Shown here: in pieces, positions 49,811 to 61,396 of the stretch
Position numbering within the stretch: the first letter of the stretch is position 1
Layout: every line of letters begins with the position of its first letter
NCBI GenBank assembly: GCA_003999685.1
Contig: CP021220.1
Location: forward strand, 1,116,001-1,180,000
Length of the DNA: 64,000 nucleotides
Origin: Taiwanofungus camphoratus
Taxonomy: Eukaryota; Basidiomycota; Agaricomycetes; Polyporales; Taiwanofungaceae
Direction: 5' to 3'
Program-made: the position numbers and the translations under genes
The notes under the pieces: generated by a model
Databases searched by the model: none
What the model was told of the DNA's origin: nothing
What the model saw: the letters and a program-made list of their open reading frames with translations, nothing else

Positions 49811-50824
49811 TTACGAATGGCCGTCGCGCGAGTCACGCCCCCCCGCCGCGGACGTGGACCGCTCGGAGCTCACGCGGCGCGCGTTCTCCGCGCGGGCGCG
49901 GGGGCTCTGCGCGGAGAGCAGCGCGCCGATGGCCATGCTCTCGCGTGAGCGCGGCGAGCCGCCGCCGCTGTGCGCCGAGGACGCTGACGAGTACGGCGAC
50001 GGTGGGAGCGGCAGGTCGTGTCCGTGCCCGTGCCCGTACGAGGGGAGGGGCACCGTCAGCGCGTCCGGGCGGCTGCTGCGCGCAGGCGGAGGCGAGCGCG
50101 ACGTGCGGCGACGCTTGCGCGGCGGTGCGTGCGGGGAGGATGGTGCGGGGCGCTCGCGCTGCGACTGGCTGTTGCTGGTAGCGGAGCCGGAGGAGCCCGC
50201 GCGGCGGTGCGCGCGTGTGTATGGGTTTTCTGGGAGGTGGTGTGGTGAGTGGTGGTAGAGGGTGTTTGGCGGGGAGGGGAAGTGCACTGCGGGCGGGTAG
50301 ACGGAGCTCGAGGGTGCGTAGTGCTGGTGGGGATCTGGGAGGCGCAGTGGCGGGATGGGGGCGGAATGCAGGTGCATTGAGGGGTGGTACAGGTCCAGCA
50401 TGGCGCGCTGCAGAGAAGACACCGAGGCAATTCGCTATGCACATGATCAGCAGCTGGAAACAGGGTGTGAGGGCCGCTGGATTTACCTGGTCCTCGGCGC
50501 TTTTGGCATTCAGCATGGCGACGAGCATGTCTCGGTCGCCGTCCCCTTTAGCTTTGTACGCATCGAGGATGTCGCGCAGGCTGGGTGGTGGTGACTGAGG
50601 GTCGATGAGGGATGGAGGTTGGAGGGATTGAAAGGAAGACAGACCTGTTGGATAGAGTGCCACACGGAAGACATCAGAGCCTCCATGGTGGAATCAGGCT
50701 GGTGTGATCTGGGGTAGGAGAGACGGGGATGGTCTTGGTGGTGGGGATGGAGGGGCGGGGAGGGGAGGGCGTTCATGTCTGGAGGAGGGGGGGGAGGGGG
50801 ACGAGTTCGGGAGAGGCTGGACAC
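49811..50824 (-). CDS. Low-complexity protein with nuclear-type basic patch, unknown function
   Basis: Three exons on the reverse strand, 50645-50824, 50487-50594 and 49811-50407, give 294 residues. A conserved-looking helical block spans the exon joins: MEALMSSVWHSIQQ, then PPPSLRDILDAYKAKGDGDR, DMLVAMLNAKSAEDQ and RAMLDLYHPS. The remainder is rich in Pro, Ser, His and Arg. PPRKRRRTSR is a likely nuclear localisation signal. A regulatory role is inferred from this make-up, and I do not recognise a named family. The local sequence is very GC-rich, so long antisense frames overlap it. A later start at the Met of MNALPSPP is possible. Confidence 0.7.
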
Positions 50825-51532
50825 TTATAAATATGGAGGAAAAGCCAAGTGCAAGTACTATCTTTGCCACTGCGGCTGGAGGACCCAACGGGCGAATAAA
50901 TATAGCTTGCCAAGCCAAGGCGAGAATCAGTCCACTCGGTGTCCCACCCATGTTTCTCCGCGCCTTCCCTTCGCTGCCCGCGCGGGCCGCTGTGCAGCGG
51001 GTGTCGGGTTGATCGTGTGCAGACGACGGTCCAAGGCAGCGACGGCGAGCGGGAGGAGAAGGAGGACGGGCGGGGACAGACCACAGGCACAGACGCTCGC
51101 GGAACGGAGGACTGGCTCACCGGCCCAAAATAGCCCGCTATATTTGTCTCTTGGGGCTTGGCACTTGTCCATTTTTAGATTCCCTTTCTCCGCGACCCCG
51201 AACAGCGCCCAGCGACCGCGGTGCACGAGTGGCCCCGGCGTTGCAACCTGTTGCGGCAGCCAATACCCGACAACGCCACGGCAAGAGTGTCCGAGGACCG
51301 CTCGGTGATACACGCCTTGGAACTTTCCATTGCGGCCACCGTCTTCCTCTTCCAAGTCTATGTATAACCCACTGTTCTCTGTCAGCAGCCAGCTGCAATT
51401 GGGGGGCCCGCACTGCCCCGCAGGTGGTGCCCGTTTCCTTGGCTGCACCAGGCTGTGCGTGATCAGGCCGCCAAGACCAACGCTATATAAATCACAAGCA
51501 CTTCCCGCGTGACGTGGCTTTGTCCCTACATT
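50825..51532. other. GC-rich intergenic stretch
   Basis: The 708 bp upstream of the reverse gene and upstream of the F-box pseudogene contain only overlapping GC-driven frames on both strands. A TATA-like CTTATAAATA lies at about 50822-50831, immediately next to the reverse start. Confidence 0.5.
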
Positions 51533-53135
51533 ATGCCCGGTAACATCTTATCTGATCCTATTTCGGGTCCGCGCGCCCACTTCAAAACATTCGTCCGACA
51601 CCGCCGTGCGTCGCTCACTCTACCCACGTCTTTCAGGCCTGCACCCAGTCCATAGTCACTGCAATCGCACACAATGTCGTCGGCCTCGCGCTCCCTGCTG
51701 CGCTGAGACTTACGCGCAAGGCGCTTGACATCCATGTCAAGATCCTAGACGAGGCCCGGGTTTTGGCCGTGCCCATAAGACGCTCAGAGGTGGTCCATTT
51801 GTTCCCCTGCATGCACGTCGTTCGAGAATTGGAAGACTTATTCAGTTGGAGGTACCACTCAGTGTTCGTCGTCAACTTCTGTGTGACGTCGAGCCGAATG
51901 CAGATACAAGCATCGGATGTCACGAACCAGCAACCTATCGCCTGTCGAGTCTATGCACTTCCGCTGCGCCATATACCGCTTTTGGCTGTTCTGTAAGACT
52001 TATGCGCTTCCCTCCTTGGTCGACTCGCAAGCCGAACCCGACAGTATTGTCGCGCGTGTAAATCTTCTAAACAGTCTTTCGTATGACCAATTAATAGAGA
52101 TGCTTGAAGTGGTTTCGTTACTACACGAGCTCACCAAGTGGCTGGTCCATTGTCATTGAAGGCATGGGCCATCGCTGTCTCTCATCTAACTAGACTCCAT
52201 CCAGCCGGGTATAATGTGTGTGGTACGGCTAACAGTTGCGATCCTGAGTCCATCTTGCGAGACTTCCAGCGTCAGAATTTGGTTGCAGGGGAACCGACCA
52301 TATATTCCTCCTCTTTAGCGATGGTAGGACAGAATATCACTGAAGCGATGCTGTCCGCCAGTCAATCATAGATAAAGTAGTTGGAGAGCAAGACCGGTGT
52401 ACGTGGAGCGCACTGCTGATTCGCACTGGCTGCTCACCTGGCGCTCCGTAGGCCATCGGTGTCAGCAAGTCTTCGTCATCAAGCTTTGGGGCCCAACAAG
52501 TAAGTCCACAGCTCGTCTCAAACAATGCCGAGCGGCTCATGAGGCCGCATTTCGGCAGACTGGACCTACCTCAAAGGCTACATGAACCCGCGCGACCTGT
52601 GCGGCTTCTTCGACGGCAACCTCCCACGCAACCTTGTCGAGACGACCGACTTCGTCTGCTACATGCTGGGAGAATACCGCCGGACAGGACTATACGGCCA
52701 TGATGGAGGGGATACTCGATCCCGCAGATAGCTCGGAGCGAGTGTGGCCCAGGGACGAGTAATACTGCATGGGCTGCCTGCGGGAGCTCTTCAGGCTCCG
52801 GCTCAGGCAGTGGTGGATCGCGCGGAAGGAACAAGGTGCGCGCATACGGTGAGCTTCCTGGACCGTGCTGAACGGTCCTCTTGCTCCAGAGGGAGAGCCA
52901 TCCCGACAGGATTGGGTGTGCGGCTGTGATACGCGGCCACAGTGATATTAAAGTGACTATGCTAGGTATGGCTACAATTGCTGGACGCAATACAGGAACG
53001 CGCCCCACGCGCAACGTCTCAGTGTAAGCCCGCCCCCTGTCGTGAGGTGTCTTATGCTGACCGTCTCGAACACAGCACCTGTGCGAACACACACGGGGCA
53101 CTGCGCCCGCTCCGAATCTTGCTCCCAATCCTTGA
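51533..53135 (+). pseudogene. Broken F-box paralogue
   Basis: This region aligns piece by piece with the intact F-box gene at 54132. Matching blocks are ACTQSIVTAIAHNV-like sequence, VVRELEDLFSWR, YKHRMSRTSNLSPVESM, DPESIL, VVGEQDR, GHRCQQVF, GNLPRNLVE and YGYNCWTQYR, in the same order and with introns at the same places. The damage is direct: near 52360 about 10 bases present in the paralogue are missing, which shifts the frame. Near 52690 a further frame break occurs, and at 52757-52762 GAGTAA replaces the paralogue's GAGTGG, a stop. The true F-box at the N-terminus is not recognisable. The copy is visibly more GC-rich than its partner. Exact ends are estimates from the alignment. Confidence 0.7.
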
Positions 53136-54131
53136 GCTATATTTGTGGCAAGATTCTAGCTCGCCTTGGGGAAGGTAGCCGCTATGTGCACCGTTCGTCC
53201 GTCAGCTTGGCGCGCTGACCGTGCACGGCATTATGCCCGCCCTTTCTCCGCACTGCATCCGTCAAGTCTTGCTCCTGGTATCAGTTTTCTACCAGTTCTC
53301 CGTCCTTGTATCGTTGCTGGCCTGCATTGGTCCTTGCTCTGGCTATACATATATGCGCTCAGTGTTTAACGTTGTCGCCGCTTCCGCGAGGGGGTCGGGA
53401 GATCGATTGGATCCGACCGACCTTCAGCGTGTCCAACTGGAAGGCTGGGATTACGCGGTCTGTTGCGTTTTACTTTGGAGTACGTATATGTGTACCCAAG
53501 CTTCCTGTGACACAATCAAATCGAACTTGTACCCCATATTGGGTCAGCTACGGCGATCGTGCTACCTGCCCCTGCGGCAGGACCCCGAAAATCCCTGTAG
53601 TTCAGACACGAGCTCGACCTTGGCCTTAGGCCTGGCGAATGCCCGGACAAATCGACCCATGGAGGGGCCGAAGGCCAAATCCGTTGTCCGGACACTGTGG
53701 TCTGCACACCAGTTGAGAGATCCCTCTCGGAAATCCGGACGTTGTCTCGACGGGGTAGGGGTGATGGTACACCTACTACTACGAGTTCTCCGGTGAGGCT
53801 GAACGAGCAGTTTGAATCCTAGTTAGGTCTCCTGTGCGCGGTTGAAAATGATGACAGACGTCCTATTTAGACCATGGCTTATGTATATGGAGGGCCAAAA
53901 CGCTTGTGAGTCCGGACAAGGAACCTCAAGCCAGTCGGTCATCTGGACATATTTAAGAATATCTTTGGACGTCTTGCACAAGCTTCCAAAATACTCTAAT
54001 TGTGCGAGAGGCAGGGGTTCTTCAAGGGTTTTGCTGCAGTTGCTTTGAATGGCCACTCGGTGTTCAACATGTGACTCGAGCGCCTTTTGTAGCACATTGA
54101 CAGTACCGCAACCCTGAGCCTTCTTTATACA
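53136..54131. other. Spacer between the F-box paralogues
   Basis: About 1 kb. A 191-codon forward frame at 53221-53796 (start MHGIMPALSPHC) has no family features and is probably chance. The right part should hold the promoter of the intact F-box gene. Confidence 0.45.
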
Positions 54132-55792
54132 ATGCATTTCTCTCATTTGAGCCACGACACAATTGATCATATTCTGACCTCTCTGACTGACTTCTGCACA
54201 CTCTCCGCTGCCATCCGCGTCTCAAAAAGCTGCTACGCCGTATTTCAAGCCTGCCCCAAATCCATAGTGAATGCGATCGCAAGGAATGTCGCTGGCCCCG
54301 CACTCCCCGCAGCGCTGAGATTGACGCGACAAGTGCTTGATGTCTATGACGATGAAGTCCCGGACGAAGCCCGTGTTTTGGAGGTGCCTATGACACGCCC
54401 AGAGGCGAATTGTTTGTGCCACTGTGCGCAGATCGTGCGGGAATTGGAAGACCTGTTCAGTTGGAGGTATCGCTTAGCGCTCACCGTCAACTGTGTGTGA
54501 TCTGAGGCCGAACATAGATACAAGGACCGGATGTCAAGAACTAGCAACCTGTCGTCTGCCGAGTCTATGCGCTTTAGCTGTGCTATGTACCGCTTCTGGC
54601 TGTACTGTGAGACTTTCAAGCGACGCCTCGTTGACGACTCACAGTATCAAGACCTCGGGGAACACGATTTCTTGATGCATTTCTTGTCTGATCAGTTGTC
54701 TGAGATGCGTGAAGTGGCGTCATTCCTGAGCCAGCTCCGCGAATGGCTGCTCATCAGCTATAGCTCTATCCGTCGTCAGTTCTTTCACATTTCCTCGAAG
54801 CCATCCGACCAACGTTGTTCCAGACGTGCCTAATGGACATGAAATCGACGATAGCTACGATCCCGAATCCATCTTGCACGGATTGAAGCATCACTATTTT
54901 CCTGAGCTAAACCGTTCTGGACTCGACCTTTTTCTGGACAGCTTTGATGCAGCGGCACAGCATAACAATGAGACGGCGTCTGCCAGAAAAGACAAGTCAA
55001 TCTTAGATACAGTGATTGGAGAGCAAGACCGATGTATGTGACAGGCACTACTGGTTGGTGATTGCTACTTAGCTGACAACCTTTATAGGCCATCGGTGCC
55101 AGCAGGTCTTTGGTAACAATCTATGGGGCCCGACAAGTGAGTTCATAGTCCGTTATTCATCAGAGTGATAACCTTATGTATGTTTCTGTTGGCAGACTGG
55201 TCTTGCTTGAAAGGCTACCTCAGTGCCCTCAGCATGTGCAATCTTCTTGATGGCAACCTGCCACGCAACTTTGTCGAGGTATCTGAAATTATTCTTTGCA
55301 TTCATGCAATGAAACCGGCAGAATTCGATTCTGAGGTTATGGTTGAGATGTTTAATCTAGAAGAGGACCCGGAGAGAGTGTGGTCAAGAAATGAGTGGTA
55401 CTGCTTGAGTTGCGTCCAAGAGCTGTTTAGGCAACGCTTCAGGAAGTGGTGGATAGCGCGGAAAGAGAAAGGTGCTCTATGATGAATGTGAACCGTGATT
55501 GGAGCTTACTGACTGGCTTTGTTGATCCAGAGGGAAAACCATTTCAAGCAGATTGCTGGTGGGTTCCTGGCTATCATGCTCAGTTGTAAAGATTCTGAAG
55601 TGACTATGGTAGGTATGGCTACAATTGTTGGACGCAATACAGAACACCATATCATGCCAGGCGCCTCAATGTAAGTCCGCCTTCTGTCGGAGATGTCTTT
55701 TATAGTGACCCCCTTGAACATAGCACTTGTGTGAGCCTACTCGAGGCACCGCGCCTCCTCCCTCACCTCCGAACTCCGTTCTTAATGCTTGA
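54132..55792 (+). CDS. F-box protein with Cys/His-rich, PBZ-like C-terminus
   Basis: Eight exons, 54132-54466, 54518-54774, 54824-55033, 55089-55136, 55196-55471, 55531-55558, 55613-55670 and 55724-55792, give 426 residues. The N-terminus looks like an F-box (MHFSHLSHDTIDHILTSLTD, FCTLSAAIRVSKSCYAVFQ), so it should bind Skp1 and act as a substrate adaptor of an SCF ubiquitin ligase. The middle is an Agaricomycete-type helical region (VRELEDLFSWRYKDRMSRTS). The C-terminus has cysteine pairs (DRCHRCQQVF, WYCLSCVQELF) and ends DCWYGYNCWTQYRTPYHARR, LNHLCEPTRG. The CxYGxxC...H...H pattern resembles the poly(ADP-ribose)-binding PBZ finger. That assignment is inference. A broken paralogue lies 1 kb upstream. 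Confidence 0.82.
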
Positions 55793-58700
55793 GTATCCTT
55801 GTGATGAGGCAACATCTCGTCTTGAAGATCATTATGTGCAATAGGTCTAACAGCTGAGTATGTTGCTATCATGCATATGCTATCTCTTTCCGCCAGTTGG
55901 ACCGTTCAGTTACTGCCATCGGTTCTCGTCTTGTGCATTGTATACAAAGGTTAATTGCTCCTGATATCTCTGTACAATGCCTCATTAGAGCGCTTTCTGT
56001 CTGTTCTTCACTTGTATCATCTGCATGGCTCCTTGCTATGGCGGTATTTTATGGCTCTAGGCTTTTCTGTTTTTTAACCCGTTTAATGGCCAAAGTAGGC
56101 GCATTTACGAAAACATCGGTGGTCTTGCACAGCTTGCAGCGGTGAGGTTTGCATGGCTGGCATCAGATTCTTTTACCGTCTGCAGATGAAGCAGATGTCT
56201 GGGATGTGCCAATCACCTGCTCGAGACTCAGAGTTGAGCATCTGCCATTGCGAATGGGTTGTGCATAAGTCGATTGTGGTTGTCTCACCACGAGTTCGAA
56301 CCTTGGGATGGTGTCAATGATGACGAGCCCTTGCATGAATTCACAAGGTATTGACTTCATTTCCACTGGATGAACTAGTCGACATCAACAGGGTGCCTCT
56401 TTGGATGATACACTCGCATCCACTAGGCAATGTACCATACACATTTGACATCGCAGAACCTGAATATGGTCCATCCCCTTGTTAGTCTATTGTATTGTCA
56501 TTGTTGATCACCGTTGCAGTGAAGTCACTCAAAGTTTTATATCCTAGAAGTATTGGTCCCTTGGCTGTCTTGAATGATTCTAAAAAGCGTCAGCTGGAAT
56601 TCACTAACATTAGAATCGAGTTTTGTTGGCAAGGAATGCAAGTTTAATGCCTTCAATTACAAAGCACTTCAGCGCAATTTGGAATGAAGTAATCAAGAAC
56701 CTACAGTATATGACTTATGCTCAGGCCTAGTGCAATGCTTCAGACTTTTTATGGGTCATCACAGTCTCTAAGTACTCAGAGACAACCTTGTATGCATATT
56801 CATTACTTTCTTACAACAATTCGTACCTGACAGACTATTTACCATCAGAGACAGTCACCGCAGATGCAATGTGCACATTGCCAGATTGGCGTCTTCTGGA
56901 AAGCTTAGCAGAACGAGCAGTGATCATCCTCTATTTCAACGAATTCTGTGAGTATAGAATCCAACAAAGTCTTTATTGTTGTTATAGACTTGGACGACAG
57001 TTTTTTAGGCATGCTACAACTGCTGGGTGCAATGGCAGAATTTTGGTCGTGTTTGTTGTCCCCATGACCATTGAACTTGTCAGTAGGAACATTATCACTG
57101 CAACTCATCTGTGGCATGAATCTCGGTAGATATTGAGGTAAAGGGGGTTGTTGCAATTTCAGGTTTATGGTATGTGGTGGTGCCATATGCATGTTTACTA
57201 ACTCTACTCGGCACTGAAAAATGGAACCTGAATGCTCTGCTACAGACTAAGTGCTATGACAGCAACATCATAATCTCGGCGATTGATCTGTGAATAAGGT
57301 CTTAGTCCTACACGGTATGCATCTGCTTACTTGTCGATTAGCAGGGCTGAAAGAATACATAGTTGATCTGTCCTTAGACACAACCGGATTGTTGTGTGGG
57401 TGCTCCTGCACAGGGGATGGATGACCTATTGATAACCAATATTCATGGCACCTTAAAGTGAGCTAAACATAGCAATCCGACTTTCTTGGACAGTATGTGC
57501 TGTGTGGGCACTCAAACACGAGACTCAGTCAGCATTGACTGTCTGTCCGAACGTCTTTGCTCATGCAAGACTCTGCCTCTCAGATTTCTGGTCATCATTG
57601 GCTACTCATCCGTAGTGAAAATTCTATTGATGTGATCTACTTTGTCTGGTAATCTGATGGGGAAGTTGCAAGCCCTCGTTGAGTTGCCTTGCGATCCGGA
57701 CCAAACACTGGAACACAATAAGAGTGTTAGTAACTGCTCATATATTCTAGTAGCCAACTGAAGACATACACGGACGGAACAACGGAGGAAGCTAAACGGA
57801 TGGATGTCTACGTGCTGTGGTGAGTGTGATAATATAACAGTACGTGATCATTATCTGATAGCACAAGCAAGTACATTTATGGATGGCCCCCTCGAGTGCT
57901 CAAGGGAAGGTCACTACTGTTTCCCACAAAGGAAGGCCACAATCAGAATTGCTGGGAACGCAGTCGCAGATTTACACTTTTGAAAAGCAACTTTTTCAGC
58001 TGACCTCCAGAAAATTCAATAATTGCGAACATCCGGGGTGCAAGGTCAACCTCGGAGGCGAAGAGTATGACGCCATCGCGAACAACTCGGGACTTTAACA
58101 ATGCCGGTAAGTATATGTGCGAAATTTGAAAGACAATGTCGTATGTGGTAAGTTTATTGGATTTATTCTGTGAGAACCAAGAACTATGGACGAACAGTAA
58201 CACTTGCTATCTGTTGAATGAGTGCAGAATGAGGTTTTGGACCCTCTATTTTCTTGCAAAAGCCAAGGGCAGATGCAGTCTGTCATATGGGATTATTTCC
58301 TTATTGTAATTTTATTTCAGGGCAAAAAACATGACCATGCTGATTATGTTTTATCATATATCAACGCTTCCTTCAGCAATAGTGATAACTATGCCCTGGT
58401 GCAATTGAAGTACCTCAGCTGACTGTAGGAGGCCGATTTTTTCCAACTCGAACGCTAAGTCCTCAATTACATTATTTTTCAAAGGGAGCTGTTTAATGAT
58501 GGCCAGCCTTCTCTGTACTTCATGTGAACATTGTAAAATTTTGGCATGTCTCTTTTTACATAGAAAGGTGCACCTTTTCCTATCTGCTCCCATTTTGCTT
58601 TCAAGGAAAGCCATGATTCTGGTCATATAGGTGGAAAGTACGTTCTCATGTCGTAGTTTCTGAAAGATGACTTCCGACAGATTTTTGGTTGCTCCCACTT

Positions 58701-60089
58701 ATGTTATTTTTCTGACAGGTGCCGGAAACATTCTAGATGATGGAGCAACACAAGTTTACAAAATTTTGATCTTGAGGAGGGACACATTACTGTAGAAATG
58801 AGACGAGAGCAGTCCTATTTCTAAACACTAGGGACCTCCTGAACTCTCATTGACAGTCTGCACCATATTCCATTGCGCTGCTTCAAGTTTCAGGAATATG
58901 AACGTGTGATCACGCTACAAGTCGGTTCATTTCAACTTAGCTCCGCATTTCTGACTGCACGACAGCATCCCCATCACAGAGCTGGAATCAGGGAATATGC
59001 ACACCTCAAATTGTATATTAGTCTTTGGTGCATGGGAAAGGGATACCAGTGAGTGTTTGCGTCTAAAAGGCGATCTACGGTGTATATCAGTACTGGTTTC
59101 CTCCTATCGGTGAGTCAAACTCTTCACAATCGTCTGTTATGGCTGATAAACTTACCACTAGACGTTATATCATCACCAGCCTTGCTCTCGAGCAGGACAG
59201 TTTCATTGGCCGCAAGGAGGCTGGAGATCCTTCTCTCCTCCCCAAGCCAGTCATCAATCTGCCCCTAGCGTACAGACCCCACATTTAAGTCTAAATGAGA
59301 GCTACATACTCAGCATTCAACTGGGATTCTGACGTGCATGAACCAACACTGGGACAAGTTGCCTCGGAGAACGGCAGCTTCAAATTCAAAATCGATAATT
59401 CCCCTGTTGGTGAGAGGAACAAGCTCCTCTGGGCGTTCCTTGCTAGCCTCGAGGGCGAAGGCAATGGATGGATTGTCATCTATCACAAGACCAAGCTTAC
59501 ATGTTGTGAAGGATCCAGAAGGTCACTGAGGAGCCGTCGGCCATAGGTTGGAAAGTTCGCTCTGCTGAACCTGAAACTCAGGTAGCTAGACTTCGTATTG
59601 AGTACTCAAATAAGTTGTTGCACTTCGTGCAGATCTTGTTGATGTCATTCAAGTTGCTTTTCTGAGCATGCCTCCCAATTTTCCCAACAATGAGCTGTGG
59701 AAGATATCGCGTGTCAATGACAACTGAGGGATTCATGTAAGGAGTTGGCGGACAGAACATACGAGCGTGTAAGTGGTGAAAAGTTCTTGATTATCATTAT
59801 TGGGGTATTTAGTATGTTGACAATGCAACACAGTAAGATCATGATTTGAGTCTCGTCGGTTTAGACCCACCAGCGCCGATCATTCAAGAGCTGGTTGTTA
59901 AACCCACATAGTACATTCATTTGCGATATATTGTTCATGTTAGAATTTATGTACTCTTGCTGTAGGCGGTTACCAGCGCGAACAGGTGACAACCGACCAA
60001 AGCGTCGTGAGAACAGCCTTGAATTAGGCTTGAACTTGAATGTCCTGCACACTCATCTTTCCAGCCCAACGCCTTTCTGTAACGAAAAG
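55793..60089. other. Gene-poor, A/T-richer, probably decayed sequence
   Basis: About 4.3 kb without a supported gene. At 56187-56260 a short forward frame reads DEADVWDVPITCS, resembling the DEARVLEVPMTRP segment of the neighbouring F-box genes, so a third worn copy may lie here. Other isolated readable stretches are 56788-57129 (+), 58354-58698 (-, GLLQSAEVLQLH end) and 59163-59288 (+, SLALEQDSFIGRKEAGD). None could be joined to neighbours. Confidence 0.4.
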
Positions 60090-60975
60090 ATGATCCATGC
60101 GGTTCTCATCTGTCCTGAGCGCGCTCCTTCTGTCTTCTTGGCCTTCACTTACATTCATCCGTCTATGTAGTCAATACCTCTGGTGTGCCACGCCTAACCA
60201 AGTTCTACTCTCCTCTCCACCGCTCAGCACAGACACTGGTACAGAAGATATTCTCGCTCGTGTCACCTCGACCTATCGGTCTGTGCAACTTTTTGGATGC
60301 ACCAGAGCTCGAGGAATACCTCACCCCTGTGGATGGGGATGGCGAGAAGCTTAGGGTCGTCTACAGAAGCTATGCAACGCTACACTTCGTGTTCGTCGTG
60401 GATAGTGCCGAGAGCGAGCTGGGTATACTGGATCTAATCCAGGTGAGTGGACCTAATCCATCCTCCTCTGACACAGGTTCAGCTCCCGTGCTAGGTCTTT
60501 GTTGAATCGTTGGATCGCACCTTCGAAAATGTGTGCGAATTGGACCTAGTCTTTCATTTTGATGAGGTAGGCTTCGCTTTTGTCTGAGGCACGGCGGCGC
60601 ATATGTGGGTGTGTCTTAGGTGCACCACATCCTGGCGGAAGTCATACAAGGCGGTCTCGTTCTAGAGACGAACGTAGAAGAAATTGATCGCGCAGGTGAG
60701 TGCATCTACAATTCGTGTTCTTCGTATTTCTCAGAGGGACATGTGAACTGATTCTTTTCGTGAACGTCATGACTACGGTCTTCATCTTGTCGTCTTGTCC
60801 TATGGTAAATTTGCTCCTTTTGACAGTGCAAGATGCTGCCAAGGCACGCAAAGAATCATTCGCTTCTGCGAACCCACTCTCTCTTGGGGACGGAGGAGTA
60901 GGCTCTTGGAGTGCTGGATTGTCCACTCCTCTTGGATGGTTGACGGAGAAGCTGACGGGTGTAGGAGCACGATAG
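60090..60975 (+). CDS. APS3: AP-3 adaptor complex sigma subunit
   Basis: Exons: 60090-60111, 60171-60442, 60495-60566, 60620-60695 and 60827-60975, giving 196 residues. The sigma subunit forms part of the AP-3 core that sorts cargo from Golgi or endosome to the vacuole. Family features are MIHAVLIFNTSGVPRLTKFY, LVYRSYATLHFVFVVD-like sequence (YRSYATLHFVFVVDSAESEL), SLDRTFENVCELDLVFHFDE, and VHHILAEVIQGGLVLETNV. The first coding exon has only 22 bases. The C-terminal 45 residues are Ser and Gly-rich beyond the longin core, as in other fungal AP-3 sigma. The acceptor before TGCAAGATG is preceded by a 131-base intron. Confidence 0.94.
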
Positions 60976-61396
60976 CACTCATCAGGAATTATGTATCAGT
61001 ATCTATCTCTTATAAACTCGCACTCGCACGACCTTTCACAATGTGGACCTCTTGCAAATTCTAGTCCTTGGAGCAGGTTGTGGAATAATTGATGTGCAAT
61101 ATTAATATTGAGTCTGCAAGTTGATAATAAGGATCAGTCACCATTTTATGAGCACAAAGTATTAAGAACCGTCATGGAATCGCTTTTACAACAATTACAT
61201 GTTGTTGTCAGCTCAAAAATTTAGACTGGCTAGGAAGGCTTAAAGAGAGAATGCCAAGAGCTCCACCAGAACTGAAGAGATAGTGTCGGAGACCGCCAGA
61301 TGTGTTCATGCTTCTGGAAAGAGCACTATGCTGTGCATCATGTTGCTATGAGCTTGCTGCAGACAAAGTCGCGGTTCCTTCATGGTAATACATAAG
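60976..61396. other. Intergenic between convergent genes
   Basis: The 421-bp gap between AP-3 sigma and MED6 contains 3' flanks. If the last MED6 intron exists (see that gene), its final codons fall near 61330. Confidence 0.5.

Noticed and set aside
49833-50663. Long alternative reverse frame of 276 codons
   Set aside because: It is a GC-driven shadow of the three-exon gene. Its sequence is Arg/Pro/Ala-rich without pattern and reads through the intron.
50927-51448. 173-codon reverse frame
   Set aside because: High-GC chance frame with no family features or splice context.
52571-53128. 185-codon reverse frame
   Set aside because: It is antisense to the F-box pseudogene and has no independent support.
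53221-53796. 191-codon forward frame between the F-box copies
   Set aside because: No domain, no introns and poor conservation-like pattern. Left as intergenic.
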